Part shown: positions 28,840 to 38,263 of the stretch, piece after piece | Layout of the letters: each line of letters begins with the position of its first letter | Position numbering within the stretch: position 1 is the stretch's first letter | Assembly: GCA_944384195.1 (NCBI GenBank) | Contig: CALWSK010000001.1 | Coordinates: 310,001 to 374,000, forward strand | Direction of reading: 5' to 3' | Source of the DNA: an uncultured Clostridia bacterium | GTDB lineage: Bacteria > Bacillota > Clostridia > Lachnospirales > CAG-274 | DNA length: 64,000 nucleotides | Notes under the pieces: model-generated | Told to the model about the DNA's origin: nothing | The model's database searches: none | What the model saw: only the letters and a program-made list of their open reading frames with translations | Translations under genes and position numbers: made by a program

Positions 28840-29233
28840 AATGCATCATTCCTATAAATACACCTATAAGATAAGGAATAAGCCATATAGCCCAAACTAT
28901 AATACTAAATTTATGAAAAACTGCTTTTGCTTTTTCATCTTTTCTTAATATAATAACTGTTGCCCAAACTGCATGGAAAGCCATAAGTATAAGTGCTAAC
29001 ATTCCTGTAACAGAATGTATAAGCCCTGTTATATCTGTTCCTGATTTTTCTGATGCTTTAGCTATTTGCCCCATAATACTAGTACCTATACTATCACAAG
29101 CAAAGCCAAGCCAAAATAAAACAGTATGGAATATAGTTAAATTTCCTTTTTTCTTTTCTCCAAAAACTCCAATAGTGTAAAAAACTAAAGCTAAAGTTAT
29201 AAATACTATAGCAAAAATAAGTATCTTAGGCAT
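28838..29233 (-). CDS. Four-helix membrane protein resembling HsmA/TIGR03987
   Basis: A 131-residue protein with four membrane segments. Features shared with the TIGR03987/HsmA group are FHTVLFWLGFACDSIGTSIM, the His in GLIHSVTG, MAFHAVWA and the final IPYLIGVF. In Clostridioides difficile HsmA is a haem-responsive membrane protein that protects from haem; I use that only as an analogy from memory. The several membrane-embedded His residues would suit haem or metal binding. Its start overlaps the end of the upstream membrane-protein gene by 8 nt, and a TetR gene heads the operon. Confidence 0.6.
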   Translation of the reverse strand: MPKILIFAIVFITLALVFYTIGVFGEKKKGNLTIFHTVLFWLGFACDSIGTSIMGQIAKASEKSGTDITGLIHSVTGMLALILMAFHAVWATVIILRKDEKAKAVFHKFSIIVWAIWLIPYLIGVFIGMMH

Positions 29234-29651
29234 TTTTATTTCTCCTCCAAATCTTAAAATAATTATATAAAAATAATATCCCCGCTAAACCTAGTGCAAA
29301 TCCAAGTCCACTATAAAAAACTGCTATAAAAATATCTGGCACTAAATGAAACTTTCTAAGGCATATACCCATAGTCATCATAAATATCATTATTATATAA
29401 GATTTTTTATCGAAAAATTTTAAAAACAAATGATATTCTTCTTGATAGCTTGATATTCTCTTAGTATGTTTTCTAACAAGCTTACTAAAAATCATAAACC
29501 AAAAAAAGCAAAATACTAAACTAGATAAAACTAAATTTATTAAATTTAAATATGGCTTATATATTTGTATACCAATAGCCATTATATTTACACCGGCTAT
29601 AAGCCAAACTATTCCAGCTAATAGTATCAATGTTTTTTTGCTAACTTTCAA
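29226..29651 (-). CDS. Hypothetical four-helix membrane protein
   Basis: A 141-residue protein with four membrane segments: residues about 8-28, 35-55, 85-103 and 110-130. It has a basic loop KLVRKHTKRISSYQEEY in the middle and a basic C-terminus. I do not recognise a named family with confidence. It is coupled to the HsmA-like gene by an 8-nt overlap and lies 22 nt after the TetR gene, so the three form one operon and may act as a small membrane detoxification or sensing unit. Confidence 0.75.
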   Translation of the reverse strand: MKVSKKTLILLAGIVWLIAGVNIMAIGIQIYKPYLNLINLVLSSLVFCFFWFMIFSKLVRKHTKRISSYQEEYHLFLKFFDKKSYIIMIFMMTMGICLRKFHLVPDIFIAVFYSGLGFALGLAGILFLYNYFKIWRRNKNA

Positions 29652-29673
29652 AAATTTCCCTTCCTTCTTAATT

Positions 29674-30228
29674 CTACTTATATATGCTTTGTTTTATAAA
29701 TGCTAACAAAGGATTAAAATTTGTATTATCTTTAGCTAACATATCCAACAATAAAATAAAAATATATTCTATATATAAGTTAGGTGTTATTTCATTTGTA
29801 AAGAACTCTTTTTTTATATTAGAATCTTTCTCCAATACATCTAATAATGTTTCTTTTATTTTAATAAAATAAATAATCATTTTTTCCTTACCAATATTTT
29901 TATCATCTTTAGAGAAAAAATTCCTGTGAGATTTAAAAAACATAGGATATTTTTTAGAATTATTAGTTATTGCTTCAAAAATAAAGCTTAACGCATCTAA
30001 AAATGAATCAAATTTATTAGGAATATTATTTATATCTAAAATTTCAAGCCAAATACTTTCTATAATTTCTGATATAAGATCTGTTTTAGACGGAAAATAA
30101 TTATAAATAGAACCTAAAGCTATATCACATTCTTTAGCAATAGCACGCATATTTACAGAAGCTATGCCTTCTTCTACAAATATTTTTTTAGAAACTTCTA
30201 ATATATAATCTTTCGAAATACTAGTCAA
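29674..30228 (-). CDS. TetR family transcriptional regulator
   Basis: The N-terminal helix-turn-helix is clear (SVNMRAIAKECDIALGSIYNYFPSKTDLI), followed by a helical ligand domain of about 130 residues. The start is a TTG at 30228 with AAGGAG 8 nt upstream; a GTG at 30237 would overlap that binding site. A perfect palindrome lies just upstream, so the protein probably represses its own operon, including the two membrane-protein genes. The ligand is unknown; haem or a hydrophobic compound is an inference from the HsmA-like neighbour. Confidence 0.88.
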   Translation of the reverse strand: MTSISKDYILEVSKKIFVEEGIASVNMRAIAKECDIALGSIYNYFPSKTDLISEIIESIWLEILDINNIPNKFDSFLDALSFIFEAITNNSKKYPMFFKSHRNFFSKDDKNIGKEKMIIYFIKIKETLLDVLEKDSNIKKEFFTNEITPNLYIEYIFILLLDMLAKDNTNFNPLLAFIKQSIYK

Positions 30229-30244
30229 AAAAATCACTCCTTAC

Positions 30245-30265
30245 AAAATGAACAATGTTCATTTT
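30245..30265. promoter_or_regulatory. Palindromic operator of the TetR operon
   Basis: Arms AAAATGAACA and TGTTCATTTT around a single base, a perfect 10-bp inverted repeat 17 nt before the TTG start. The TGAACA-N-TGTTCA core is a common TetR-type operator form. Confidence 0.8.
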
Positions 30266-30315
30266 TATTATATTCTATATTTTTATATTTGTCAACACTT
30301 TTACTGAAATAAAAA

Positions 30316-30338
30316 GAGTGTAGGCAATACCTACACCC
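30316..30338 (-). terminator. Terminator after the ispH-S1 gene
   Basis: GTGTAGG and CCTACAC arms (30318-30324, 30330-30336), 5-nt loop, followed on the minus strand by TTTTTATTT. Confidence 0.85.
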
Positions 30339-30353
30339 TTTATAAAGGTTTTA

Positions 30354-32258
30354 TTATTCTTGAGTTTCTTCTTTAATAGAATCTACATCTTTGATACTTA
30401 AGCTTATTTTTTTGTTATCTGTATCTATTTCTGTTATTTTAGCTTTAACCATTTGTCCTATAGTTAATGCTTCTTCTGGTTTTGCTATATGTTTTTGGCA
30501 AATTTGAGAAATATGAACAAGAGCGTCTACTCCTTCTTCTAATTCTACAAAAGCACCAAAATCTACAAGACGAACAACTTTACCTTCTACTATGTCAGAT
30601 ACTTTATACTTATCTTTAGCTAATACCCAAGGATTTTGGCTAGCATCTTTTAAAGAAAGAGCTATTTTGTTTTTATCTTTGTCTACTTCTAATACATAAA
30701 CTGTTACTTTATCGCCTTCTTTTAATACATCACTAACTTTTTTAACTCTTCCCCAAGAAAGTTCTGATATATGGATAAGTCCATCAACTCCACCAAGGTC
30801 TACAAAAGCACCAAAATCTACTATACGATTAACAGTACCTTCTAATTTGTCACCAGCTTTTATATTATTATATACTTTTTCTTTAGCTTCATTTTCTTGG
30901 TTTTGTACAAGCTCTTTTCTACCAGCTATTATACGACGTTTAGCTTTGTTAAATTCAATAATATTAAAATCGAGCTCTTGTCCTTTAAATACGCTTAAAT
31001 CTTGAACAAATTTATTAGATATTTGAGAAGAAGGAACAAATACTCTAACATTATTTATATTAGCTACAAGACCACCTTTAATAATATCAACTATTTTACC
31101 TTTTAAAACAGTTTTTTCATTAAAAGCTTTTTCTAATTCGTCATAGCCTTTGTTCATTTCTAATCTTTTTTTAGATAATAAAACATTTCCATCGCCGTCA
31201 TTTACTTTCATAACAAAAACTTCTATTTTATCACCCACAGAAACTGCAGATTTTAAATCAACATTAGCATCGCTAGAAAATTCAGATTTTTCTATAATAC
31301 CATCAGCTTTATAACCAAGGTTTACAAATACTTCATTTTCTGTAACTCTTATTACAGTCCCCTCAACAACACTACCATTATGTAATGTTTTAAAACTTTC
31401 ATTTAACATTTCCTCAAAAGACATATTTTCCATTTCACTCATTTTATTTAAAGCCTCCTTTATTATTGCTGGTGGTGTTGATGCACCAGCAGTTATACCA
31501 ATTTTAACATTTTTATCAAAAATATTCAACTGTAAATCTTCAATTGTTTCACATAAATATGTGTTTTTACAATTTTTTTTACAAATTTCATATAATTTTT
31601 TAGTATTTGAGCTATTAGTATCGCCAAAAACAATCATATAGTCAACATTTTTTGATATTTCTATTGCTTCTGTTTGTCTTTCATTTGTAGCACTACATAT
31701 AGTGTTAAATACTTCTATGTTATTTTTGGTATTTATATATTTCATTAAACTTTCAAATATAGTTGTATCATAAGTAGTTTGACAAACAAGAGCATACTCT
31801 TTTTCATCATCTATATCTAAAAGTTGAAATTCTTCTATAGTATTGGCAATAAGAGCATTATTATCACAAAATCCATTAATACCTATTATTTCTGGGTGCT
31901 CTTTATTACCAATAATAATTATATTTTTATTATTATCATAATTTTCAAAAACTATCCTATGTATTTTTTTTACAAAAGGACATGTACAATCTATATAATC
32001 TATATTATATTCATCTAAAGTTTTATACACAATAGGTGGAACGCCGTGAGAACGTATTATCACTTTACCATCTATATCTTTATCTAGAGTATCTATGATT
32101 TTTACGCCCTTATCTTCCATTTCCTTTACAACATTTTTATTATGTATTATAGGACCATATGTATATATTTTATCTTCTTTAACCTTTTCATATACACAAT
32201 CTACTGCACGTTTTACCCCAAAACAAAACCCTGCCGTTTTGGCTAAAATTATTTCCAT
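30354..32258 (-). CDS. ispH: Fused IspH (HMBPP reductase) and ribosomal-S1-type protein
   Basis: Residues about 1-280 are IspH, the Fe-S enzyme that makes IPP and DMAPP in the last step of the MEP pathway; the cluster cysteines are in FCFGVKRAV (Cys12), DCTCPF and [12 protein letters not shown]. From about residue 295 there are four S1 RNA-binding repeats, the third and fourth each with VDFGAFV and HIS-type ends. This fusion is well known in clostridia, and the S1 half probably acts in translation. Its start codon overlaps the plsC stop codon by 1 nt. Downstream sits a clear terminator. Confidence 0.95.
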   Translation of the reverse strand: MEIILAKTAGFCFGVKRAVDCVYEKVKEDKIYTYGPIIHNKNVVKEMEDKGVKIIDTLDKDIDGKVIIRSHGVPPIVYKTLDEYNIDYIDCTCPFVKKIHRIVFENYDNNKNIIIIGNKEHPEIIGINGFCDNNALIANTIEEFQLLDIDDEKEYALVCQTTYDTTIFESLMKYINTKNNIEVFNTICSATNERQTEAIEISKNVDYMIVFGDTNSSNTKKLYEICKKNCKNTYLCETIEDLQLNIFDKNVKIGITAGASTPPAIIKEALNKMSEMENMSFEEMLNESFKTLHNGSVVEGTVIRVTENEVFVNLGYKADGIIEKSEFSSDANVDLKSAVSVGDKIEVFVMKVNDGDGNVLLSKKRLEMNKGYDELEKAFNEKTVLKGKIVDIIKGGLVANINNVRVFVPSSQISNKFVQDLSVFKGQELDFNIIEFNKAKRRIIAGRKELVQNQENEAKEKVYNNIKAGDKLEGTVNRIVDFGAFVDLGGVDGLIHISELSWGRVKKVSDVLKEGDKVTVYVLEVDKDKNKIALSLKDASQNPWVLAKDKYKVSDIVEGKVVRLVDFGAFVELEEGVDALVHISQICQKHIAKPEEALTIGQMVKAKITEIDTDNKKISLSIKDVDSIKEETQE

Positions 32259-32857
32259 TATATATCTCCTTCTTTATTTTGCTGTATAAGTTTATCTATT
32301 TCTAGCATTATTTCGTCTGTCATTTTTGTTAATAATTCAGTTTTTGGTTTTTGTCCTTTATATTTTTCAAAAGATATAGGCTTTCCTATATTCAATATAA
32401 CTTTACTTCCTTTTTGATAATTTGCAGTTATACCAATAGGTACAACCTCTACCCCACTTTTAAGAGCAAAAAGAGAAACACCATTTTTAGCTTCTGCTAC
32501 TTGCCCATCTTTTACTCTAGTCCCTTGAGCAAATATCCCAAGACAGCCTCCATTTTTAAGAAGATTTATACTAAATTTAAGAGCATTTATATCTGTTCCT
32601 TCTCTATCTACTGGAAAAGCACAAAGCTGATGCATCCAAAAATTTTTAAATTTAGTATTAAAAAGCTCTTTCTTAGCAAAATAATGTATTTTTCTATTTA
32701 TACTACTACATACCATAACAGGATCAAAATTACTTATATGATTAGAACAAAATATAAGTCCTCCATTCTTAGGAACATTTTCAACACCTTTAACAACAAC
32801 TTTAAATTTAAATCTTGTATATATTTTTAATCCAATTATAGCAAGATAATAAAACAT
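32258..32857 (-). CDS. plsC: 1-acyl-sn-glycerol-3-phosphate acyltransferase (PlsC)
   Basis: A 199-residue membrane-bound acyltransferase that makes phosphatidic acid. The HX4D motif NHISNFDPV is near residue 38, and the glycerophosphate-binding FPVDREGTD and [10 protein letters not shown] segments follow. An N-terminal hydrophobic stretch anchors it. It is 8 nt after the cmk fusion gene, in the common clostridial order cmk-plsC-ispH/S1. Confidence 0.92.
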   Translation of the reverse strand: MFYYLAIIGLKIYTRFKFKVVVKGVENVPKNGGLIFCSNHISNFDPVMVCSSINRKIHYFAKKELFNTKFKNFWMHQLCAFPVDREGTDINALKFSINLLKNGGCLGIFAQGTRVKDGQVAEAKNGVSLFALKSGVEVVPIGITANYQKGSKVILNIGKPISFEKYKGQKPKTELLTKMTDEIMLEIDKLIQQNKEGDI

Positions 32858-32865
32858 TCTTTCAC

Positions 32866-33894
32866 CTACTTTATATTTTCTTTTATATTTTTTATAATAA
32901 GGTTAGCAACCTCATCTATATTAAGACTTGTGCTATTTATAACTATGGCATCTTCTGCTTTTTTAAGAGGTGCTATATCTCTATTTTTATCTTGATAATC
33001 TCTTTCTTCTATACTTTGTTTTATTTGCTGATAATCCGCAATAATATCTCTTTCTAATAGTTCCTTACATCTTCTCTTAGCTCTTTCTTCAACATCAGCA
33101 TCTAAATATATTTTTACATTAGCATCTTTTAATACATTAGTCCCAACATCTCGTCCGTCCATTATAATGTTATTATCTTTTGCCAAATCTCTTTGTATTT
33201 TTAATAATTTTTCTCTTACACAAGGTATCTTAGCTACTAATGATGAACCTTTAGCCACTTCTTGTGTTCTTATTTTTTCTGTTACATTTTCTCCATTTAA
33301 ATATATTTGTTGAATACCATCTAAAAATCTTATTTCTATATTTATATATTCTATGTTGTTTGCAACCATATTAGCATTACTACAATCTATTCCTTTATTT
33401 ATACAATAAAGAGCAACTGTTCTAAACATAGCTCCAGTATCTACATATATAAAGTTTAGCTCTTTTGCTATACGTTTAGATACTGTACTTTTTCCAGAGC
33501 CAGCTGGTCCATCTATAGCCACAGAAAATCCCTTAATACTTAAATCTGGTCTTAACTTTTTAGCATTTTTTAAATATATGTGTTTTATATCTTTCTTAGC
33601 TAAATCAAGTTTTGCAGTTATCATAACTCTAATACACATAGGAAGACTATCTTCTACATTCATTTCTTGTAAACACATAATAGAAGAATCTGTTATACCA
33701 ATATTTCTAGTAGCTATAGCTGGATAAGCTTTATCTATATCTTTTGTAGCAGAAAATATTATATTTATTATATTTTCATTTTCAATTTTATTTTGTTTTA
33801 TTATTTCTTTTAAAAGGTATTCAGAATTTTTTATAATATTTTCACTTGTATTTTCTTCTATTGTAATTGCTCCTCTTATAGAATAAATTTCCAT
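32866..33894 (-). CDS. cmk: Fusion of AroH-type chorismate mutase and cytidylate kinase
   Basis: Residues 1-118 match AroH-class chorismate mutase: Arg7 (YSIRGAI), Cys74, Glu77, Arg89 and Tyr107 fall at the active-site positions known for Bacillus AroH (shifted by one), and the domain ends HIYLKNAKKLRPDL. Residues about 123-342 are CMP kinase with P-loop GPAGSGKST and YVDTGAMFR and DGRDVGTNV motifs. So the protein may catalyse chorismate to prephenate and CMP/dCMP phosphorylation. The linker is very short and no stop or frameshift separates the halves. The start at 33894 follows the flavoprotein gene by 11 nt. Confidence 0.88.
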   Translation of the reverse strand: MEIYSIRGAITIEENTSENIIKNSEYLLKEIIKQNKIENENIINIIFSATKDIDKAYPAIATRNIGITDSSIMCLQEMNVEDSLPMCIRVMITAKLDLAKKDIKHIYLKNAKKLRPDLSIKGFSVAIDGPAGSGKSTVSKRIAKELNFIYVDTGAMFRTVALYCINKGIDCSNANMVANNIEYINIEIRFLDGIQQIYLNGENVTEKIRTQEVAKGSSLVAKIPCVREKLLKIQRDLAKDNNIIMDGRDVGTNVLKDANVKIYLDADVEERAKRRCKELLERDIIADYQQIKQSIEERDYQDKNRDIAPLKKAEDAIVINSTSLNIDEVANLIIKNIKENIK

Positions 33895-33905
33895 AATGCT
33901 TTCTC

Positions 33906-35132
33906 CTAACTTTTAACATTATTTCCGGCCACGTATCCCGTAGCAAAAGCTATTTGTAAATTAAACCCACCAGTATAACTATCAACATCTATTACTTCTC
34001 CAGCAAAATATAAATTGTCTATCATTTTAGATTTCATAGTGCTAGGATCTATTTCATCTACACAAACTCCTCCACAAGTTATAACGGCTTGATTAAATCC
34101 TATATCCCCTATTATATTTATAGGTAAATTTTTTATTATATTACAAAGTTTTCTACGTTCTTCTTTTGTTATAGAATTTACTTTTTTATTTTCATCTATC
34201 TTCAAAAGCTTTATAATAACAGGTATCATTTTTTGAGGCAATAAATCATCAAGACTATTTCTAAAATCCTTATTTTTATATTTTTCAAAGTCTTTTAATA
34301 TTCTATTATCAAGTTCTTTCTCGCTTAAAGCTGGTTTTAAATCTATCTTTCCTGTTATTTTATGTTTATCATATTTTCCCACAAGGCTTCTACTAGCTTT
34401 TAATACCAAAGGACCTGTTATACCAAAATGAGTAAACATCATCTCTCCAAATCCTTTATATACATTCTTATTATCTATATTAAGGCTAAGCTCTACATTT
34501 TTTAAACTAAGCCCTTGAAGGTCTATACACCAGCTTTCACTAAGTTTAAGAGGGACTAAAGATGGATAAGTCTTAGTAACTATATGTCCAAGTTTTTTGG
34601 CAAACCTAAGACCATCTCCATCAGAACCAGTAACAGAATATGAAAGACCTCCTGTTGCTATTATTACATTATCTGCCTCTAACTCTCCTCTATCTGTAAT
34701 AACTTTAGAAATCTTATTATCTTCTAATATCAAATCAACAACTTTAGTATTTAATCTAATATCAACATTATTTTTTATCATAAATTTATTAAGAGCCTTT
34801 ATAACATCGCTAGATTTTTCTGATATAGGAAAAACTCTATTACCTCTTTCTACCTTTGTTTTCACTCCAAGTTTTTCAAAAAAATCAATAGTAGCATAAC
34901 TATCAAATGAATAAAAAGCACTATATAAAAAATATGGGTTACCTGGTGTATTAGCTATTAGCTCTTCTACATCACAAGCATTAGTAACATTACATCGGCC
35001 CTTTCCTGTTATAAAAAGTTTCTTTCCAAGTTTTTCGTTCTTTTCTATAAGTATTGTCTTAGTGTTAGTTCCTGCAAATCCGCTAGCTATCATACCCGCA
35101 GGTCCTCCACCTATAACTATTGTTGTTTTCAT
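33906..35132 (-). CDS. HI0933/YhiN family flavoprotein
   Basis: A 408-residue FAD-binding protein with N-terminal dinucleotide motif GGGPAGMIASGFAG, the segment KLFITGKGRCNVTN, and a C-terminal second FAD segment YFAGEVIDVDSYTGGFNLQIAFATGYVAG. The family is widespread, called NAD(P)/FAD-dependent oxidoreductase or aminoacetone oxidase-like, and has no settled role. It is conserved next to cmk in clostridia. The gene has an intact ATG and follows the RpiR gene by 8 nt. Confidence 0.9.
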   Translation of the reverse strand: MKTTIVIGGGPAGMIASGFAGTNTKTILIEKNEKLGKKLFITGKGRCNVTNACDVEELIANTPGNPYFLYSAFYSFDSYATIDFFEKLGVKTKVERGNRVFPISEKSSDVIKALNKFMIKNNVDIRLNTKVVDLILEDNKISKVITDRGELEADNVIIATGGLSYSVTGSDGDGLRFAKKLGHIVTKTYPSLVPLKLSESWCIDLQGLSLKNVELSLNIDNKNVYKGFGEMMFTHFGITGPLVLKASRSLVGKYDKHKITGKIDLKPALSEKELDNRILKDFEKYKNKDFRNSLDDLLPQKMIPVIIKLLKIDENKKVNSITKEERRKLCNIIKNLPINIIGDIGFNQAVITCGGVCVDEIDPSTMKSKMIDNLYFAGEVIDVDSYTGGFNLQIAFATGYVAGNNVKS

Positions 35133-35140
35133 AATATCTC

Positions 35141-36028
35141 CTAAAAATAATTTTCTTGTGGTTTATAATTATATACTTGGTATTCACTCCAAATATTCTC
35201 AAGACTTTCTAAAGTTCTTATCGTCTCATCTTTTTTTGCTATACTTATAGCCACCAAAAGAGCATTTATAACACTAAGTGGTGCTACCAAAGAATCTATA
35301 AAAGATACCATATCACTCCTTGCTATAAGACTATTTGTCGCAAATTGAATAAGAGGAGAATATATACTATCTGTAATGGCTATAGTAGTAGCTTTTTTAT
35401 TATATGCATATTCCATAGCTTTTATAGTTCTTCTAGAATATCTAGGAAAACTTATCCCTATAAGTACATCTCCTTCTTCTATTCTGAGAGTTTGCTCAAA
35501 TACTTCAGCAGTAGCAGAAGAAGAATTAACATATACAACATTATCTATCATAAGATTTAAATAAAAAGCCAAAAATGAAGAAAGAGCATTAGCACTTCTT
35601 ACACCTATTATGTATACCTTTTTAGCCTCAACTATTTTTTTTACACAATCTTTAAATACATTTTTATCAAGGCTAGCTAAAGTTGTTTTTATTCTTTCAG
35701 CATCTTTTTCTAAAATATTTGTCAAAACATCTTTATCACTTTTAGACATTTGCTCTGCTGATACTTCCATTCTCTGTACAGCAGTTAGCTTTGTCTTTAT
35801 AAGAGTTTCTAAATCACTTTGTAGCTTAGGATATCCATCATAGCCCATCTCATTTGCAAATCGAACAACAGTAGACTCGCTAACGCCAGCCTGCTTTCCA
35901 AGTTTTGCTGCTGTCATAAAAGCTGCTTTTTCATAGTTTTCTAATATAAAAGATGCTAATTTTTTTTGCCCTTTGCTAAGCTTTTGCATCTTTGATTCTA
36001 TATTTTTTAGCAAATCCTGTTCAAACAT
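35141..36028 (-). CDS. MurR/RpiR family transcriptional regulator
   Basis: A 295-residue regulator with an N-terminal HTH-6 domain (GKQAGVSESTVVRFANEMGYDGYP) and a C-terminal SIS sugar-phosphate-binding domain (YIIGVRSANALSSF ... GDVLIGISFPRYSRRTI). RpiR proteins sense phosphosugars. No sugar genes are adjacent, since the next gene is the flavoprotein, so its target cannot be read here; the N-glycan locus 25 kb away is only a speculative target. Confidence 0.9.
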   Translation of the reverse strand: MFEQDLLKNIESKMQKLSKGQKKLASFILENYEKAAFMTAAKLGKQAGVSESTVVRFANEMGYDGYPKLQSDLETLIKTKLTAVQRMEVSAEQMSKSDKDVLTNILEKDAERIKTTLASLDKNVFKDCVKKIVEAKKVYIIGVRSANALSSFLAFYLNLMIDNVVYVNSSSATAEVFEQTLRIEEGDVLIGISFPRYSRRTIKAMEYAYNKKATTIAITDSIYSPLIQFATNSLIARSDMVSFIDSLVAPLSVINALLVAISIAKKDETIRTLESLENIWSEYQVYNYKPQENYF

Positions 36029-36117
36029 TTTTATATCCTCTATTTTTCTTAATAACCTAATTATAATTATTTATCTATTATTATGCAAGATATTTTTAAA
36101 AACTTTTAAATAAAAAA

Positions 36118-36924
36118 TTACTTTTGATTGATTTTATATAAATTTGCCATAATCTCTAGTTTATTATTAAAATTATATAAAGTTTCTATATCTGCATCTT
36201 GATACATATCAATAAATTCTTTATTAAATTCATTCATCTTTTCAATTTTTCCTATATAATAGAGGTTTTGTATATTCTTTAAGATTTTATATACCAAATT
36301 TTCTTTTGTTTGTATTATTTTTTGAGTTTGAATAATTTCATCTCTTATCGTTCCCATTTCTGTATCTAGCTTAAATGATGCCTCTGCACAAGCTTCTAAT
36401 TTTTGTTTTATATGCTCTGGCATATTACCATTATATTTATATCTTAAAGAATGTTCTATAGTAGCCCAAAAATTCATGGCCATAGTCCTTATTTGTATTT
36501 CGCAAGGTATAACCTTAGTACCTTCAGCCATAATAACATTATATAGTATAGTTATATGATAACTTCTGTATCCACTACTTTTAGTATTATTTATATAATC
36601 CTCTTCTTCTTTTATAATAAAATCTTTACCATCTCTATCTCTAATAAGCTGTACTACTTTATATATATCCTCTACAAATTTACAAGTTATTCTAACCCCA
36701 GCTATATCTTCTATTTCATCAAAAATATTACTAAGGGCTATTTCTTTTTTATTTGCTTTATCTAATATGCTCGATATAGATTTAACTCTAGTTTGTACAA
36801 GCTCTATAGGGGAATGTGTTTCAAGTTCTATAAATTCTTTTTTTATCCAATTAAGTTTTATATATAATTCATCTGTTGCCTGTTTATACGGCAATAAAGC
36901 CTCTTTCCAATTTATTATATCCAT
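36118..36924 (-). CDS. Small alarmone synthetase, (p)ppGpp synthetase of YjbM/RelQ type
   Basis: A 268-residue single-domain RelA/SpoT nucleotidyltransferase. Motifs seen: RVKSISSILDKANKKE, DIAGVRITCKF, SSGYRSYHITI and CEIQIRTMAMNFWATIEHSLRYKY. There is no HD hydrolase, TGS or ACT domain, so it makes ppGpp/pppGpp but does not degrade it. It stands alone, with an 89-nt gap to the RpiR gene downstream. Confidence 0.93.
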   Translation of the reverse strand: MDIINWKEALLPYKQATDELYIKLNWIKKEFIELETHSPIELVQTRVKSISSILDKANKKEIALSNIFDEIEDIAGVRITCKFVEDIYKVVQLIRDRDGKDFIIKEEEDYINNTKSSGYRSYHITILYNVIMAEGTKVIPCEIQIRTMAMNFWATIEHSLRYKYNGNMPEHIKQKLEACAEASFKLDTEMGTIRDEIIQTQKIIQTKENLVYKILKNIQNLYYIGKIEKMNEFNKEFIDMYQDADIETLYNFNNKLEIMANLYKINQK

Positions 36925-36974
36925 AAATTCACCTTATCTTAATATTAATTAATGCAAACTCTACAAGCTTTATA

Positions 36975-37085
36975 TCAATTTTTTTCAGCTTCTTCTTTAT
37001 AACTAAAATATACTTTACTTCCTTTTCTTAATATTTTTTCATAACTTTTATCAGTATGATAAAAATTTCTTAAAGTATCACCCAT
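36975..37085 (-). CDS. Possible small ORF, 36 residues, unknown
   Basis: An ATG-started frame beginning MGDTLRNFYHTDKSYEK and ending KEEAEKN, charged and without membrane segments. It lies in the gap between the alarmone synthetase and the metallo-hydrolase gene. No good Shine-Dalgarno is seen (AAAATTTTT before the ATG). It could be the remnant of a longer gene or a chance frame. No family recognised. Confidence 0.3.
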   Translation of the reverse strand: MGDTLRNFYHTDKSYEKILRKGSKVYFSYKEEAEKN

Positions 37086-37094
37086 AAAAATTTT

Positions 37095-38009
37095 TTATTC
37101 TATTTTATTATTATTCTTAGGTTTTTTTGAAAAAATATTTATATCTTTACCATCTGTTTGTATAATAATACTTCCCATTTCATCTGTCCTATAATATTTT
37201 ATATTATTCTTATTTAATCTTGATATAACCTCCTTATGAGGATGGCCATAATCATTATCTTTACCTACGGATATAAAGGCATATTCTGGAGTTGTTTTAT
37301 CAAGAAATATTTGACTTGTTGATGTATTACTCCCATGATGACTAACTTTTAGCATATCAACATCTAAATCTATATTTTCAGCCAATATATCTTCTTCTTC
37401 CTTTTTTTCCATATCACCAGTAAAAAGCATTTCAAAATTATTATAATCAAGCTTTAAAATTATAGAATTGTCATTACTATCTTTATATGTCTTCTTAGGA
37501 GGTATTATCATAAAATTTGCTTTATCTATATCTACATTTAAGTTTTTCTTAGGTAATACAACTTTTACCTTTTTTTCTCTTAAAGCTATTATCATATCTT
37601 TAAAAGTTTTTGTGTCTTTCTTATCTTCTGTCATATAAAATGTATCTATTTTAAAATTTTTAATAACACTATCCATACCACCTATATGATCAGCATCACA
37701 ATGAGTAGCTATTACAAAATCTAGCTTGTCCACATTAGCTTTTTTTAAATATGAAACCATCTTTTCTTCATCATCATTATTCCCAGAATCTATTAAAATA
37801 TTATGATTATTATATTTTATAAGTATAGCATCTGCTTGTTCTACATCTAAGATATATATTTCTAAAATCTCTCCTTTTGTATTTTTTATATTATGTACTA
37901 TAACTTGATCATAATTATTTTTTATAAAATTTTTGCCAGTAATTTTTGTACTTGAACATCCTGTTATAATAAAAATAAATATAGCAAATAACAAAAAAAT
38001 TCTTTTCAT
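37095..38009 (-). CDS. Secreted ComEC-like metallo-beta-lactamase-fold lipoprotein
   Basis: A 304-residue protein with lipoprotein signal and lipobox ITGC (Cys18). The metallo-hydrolase motif ATHCDADHIGG (HxxxDH) is clear near residue 102, with ILIDSGNNDDEE before it and VSHHGSNTS and HPHKEV later. This matches the extracellular domain of ComEC and related free-standing hydrolases. A nuclease or phosphodiesterase role is likely but unproven. Start has GAGGAG 5 nt upstream. Confidence 0.88.
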   Translation of the reverse strand: MKRIFLLFAIFIFIITGCSSTKITGKNFIKNNYDQVIVHNIKNTKGEILEIYILDVEQADAILIKYNNHNILIDSGNNDDEEKMVSYLKKANVDKLDFVIATHCDADHIGGMDSVIKNFKIDTFYMTEDKKDTKTFKDMIIALREKKVKVVLPKKNLNVDIDKANFMIIPPKKTYKDSNDNSIILKLDYNNFEMLFTGDMEKKEEEDILAENIDLDVDMLKVSHHGSNTSTSQIFLDKTTPEYAFISVGKDNDYGHPHKEVISRLNKNNIKYYRTDEMGSIIIQTDGKDINIFSKKPKNNNKIE

Positions 38010-38036
38010 ATTTTCTCCTCAATTTTTGTCAATTTT

Positions 38037-38081
38037 TTAAGCCCAAATAATAAACCAAAAGGCTTACCACTTGGGCTTTAA
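38037..38081 (-). terminator. Hairpin between the small hydrophobic ORF and the metallo-hydrolase gene
   Basis: Arms TTAAGCCCAA and TTGGGCTTTAA enclose an inner 6-bp hairpin (TAAGCC/GGTTTA). U-tracts are weak on both strands, so termination is plausible but not certain. No riboswitch class was recognised in it. Confidence 0.5.
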
Positions 38082-38086
38082 TTATT

Positions 38087-38263
38087 CTAGCACATACCTC
38101 TATTAAGACTTGGCATAAATACTAATAAAAGCAAGATTAACATAAACGAATCATTACCACAACCACCCATCATACCAGGAGCTAATACCATTAATAATAC
38201 AAGAATTAATAGTATATTATCTCCACCTAAAAAAGAATTTGTTGTACCCATTGGATTGTTCAT
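38087..38263 (-). CDS. Small hydrophobic Gly/Met-rich protein, 58 residues
   Basis: An ATG at 38263 follows a full AGGAGG with 7-nt spacing, which supports real translation. The peptide starts MNNPMGTTNSFLGGDN, has one hydrophobic segment (ILLILVLLMVLAPGMM), then GGCGND, a second (FMLILLLLVFM) and ends PSLNRGMC. The two short membrane segments with a GGCGND hinge recall small YjcZ-like sporulation or spore-coat peptides of Firmicutes, but I cannot assign it. It is followed by a hairpin and stands alone between uvrC and the metallo-hydrolase gene. Confidence 0.65.
   Translation of the reverse strand: MNNPMGTTNSFLGGDNILLILVLLMVLAPGMMGGCGNDSFMLILLLLVFMPSLNRGMC

Noticed and set aside
30229..30237. 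GTG at 30237 as start of the TetR gene
   Set aside because: It overlaps the AAGGAG site; TTG at 30228 is 8 nt downstream of it.
38037..38081. Nested hairpin considered as a riboswitch
   Set aside because: It lies 3' of a small ORF, has only two helices and matches no riboswitch consensus I know.
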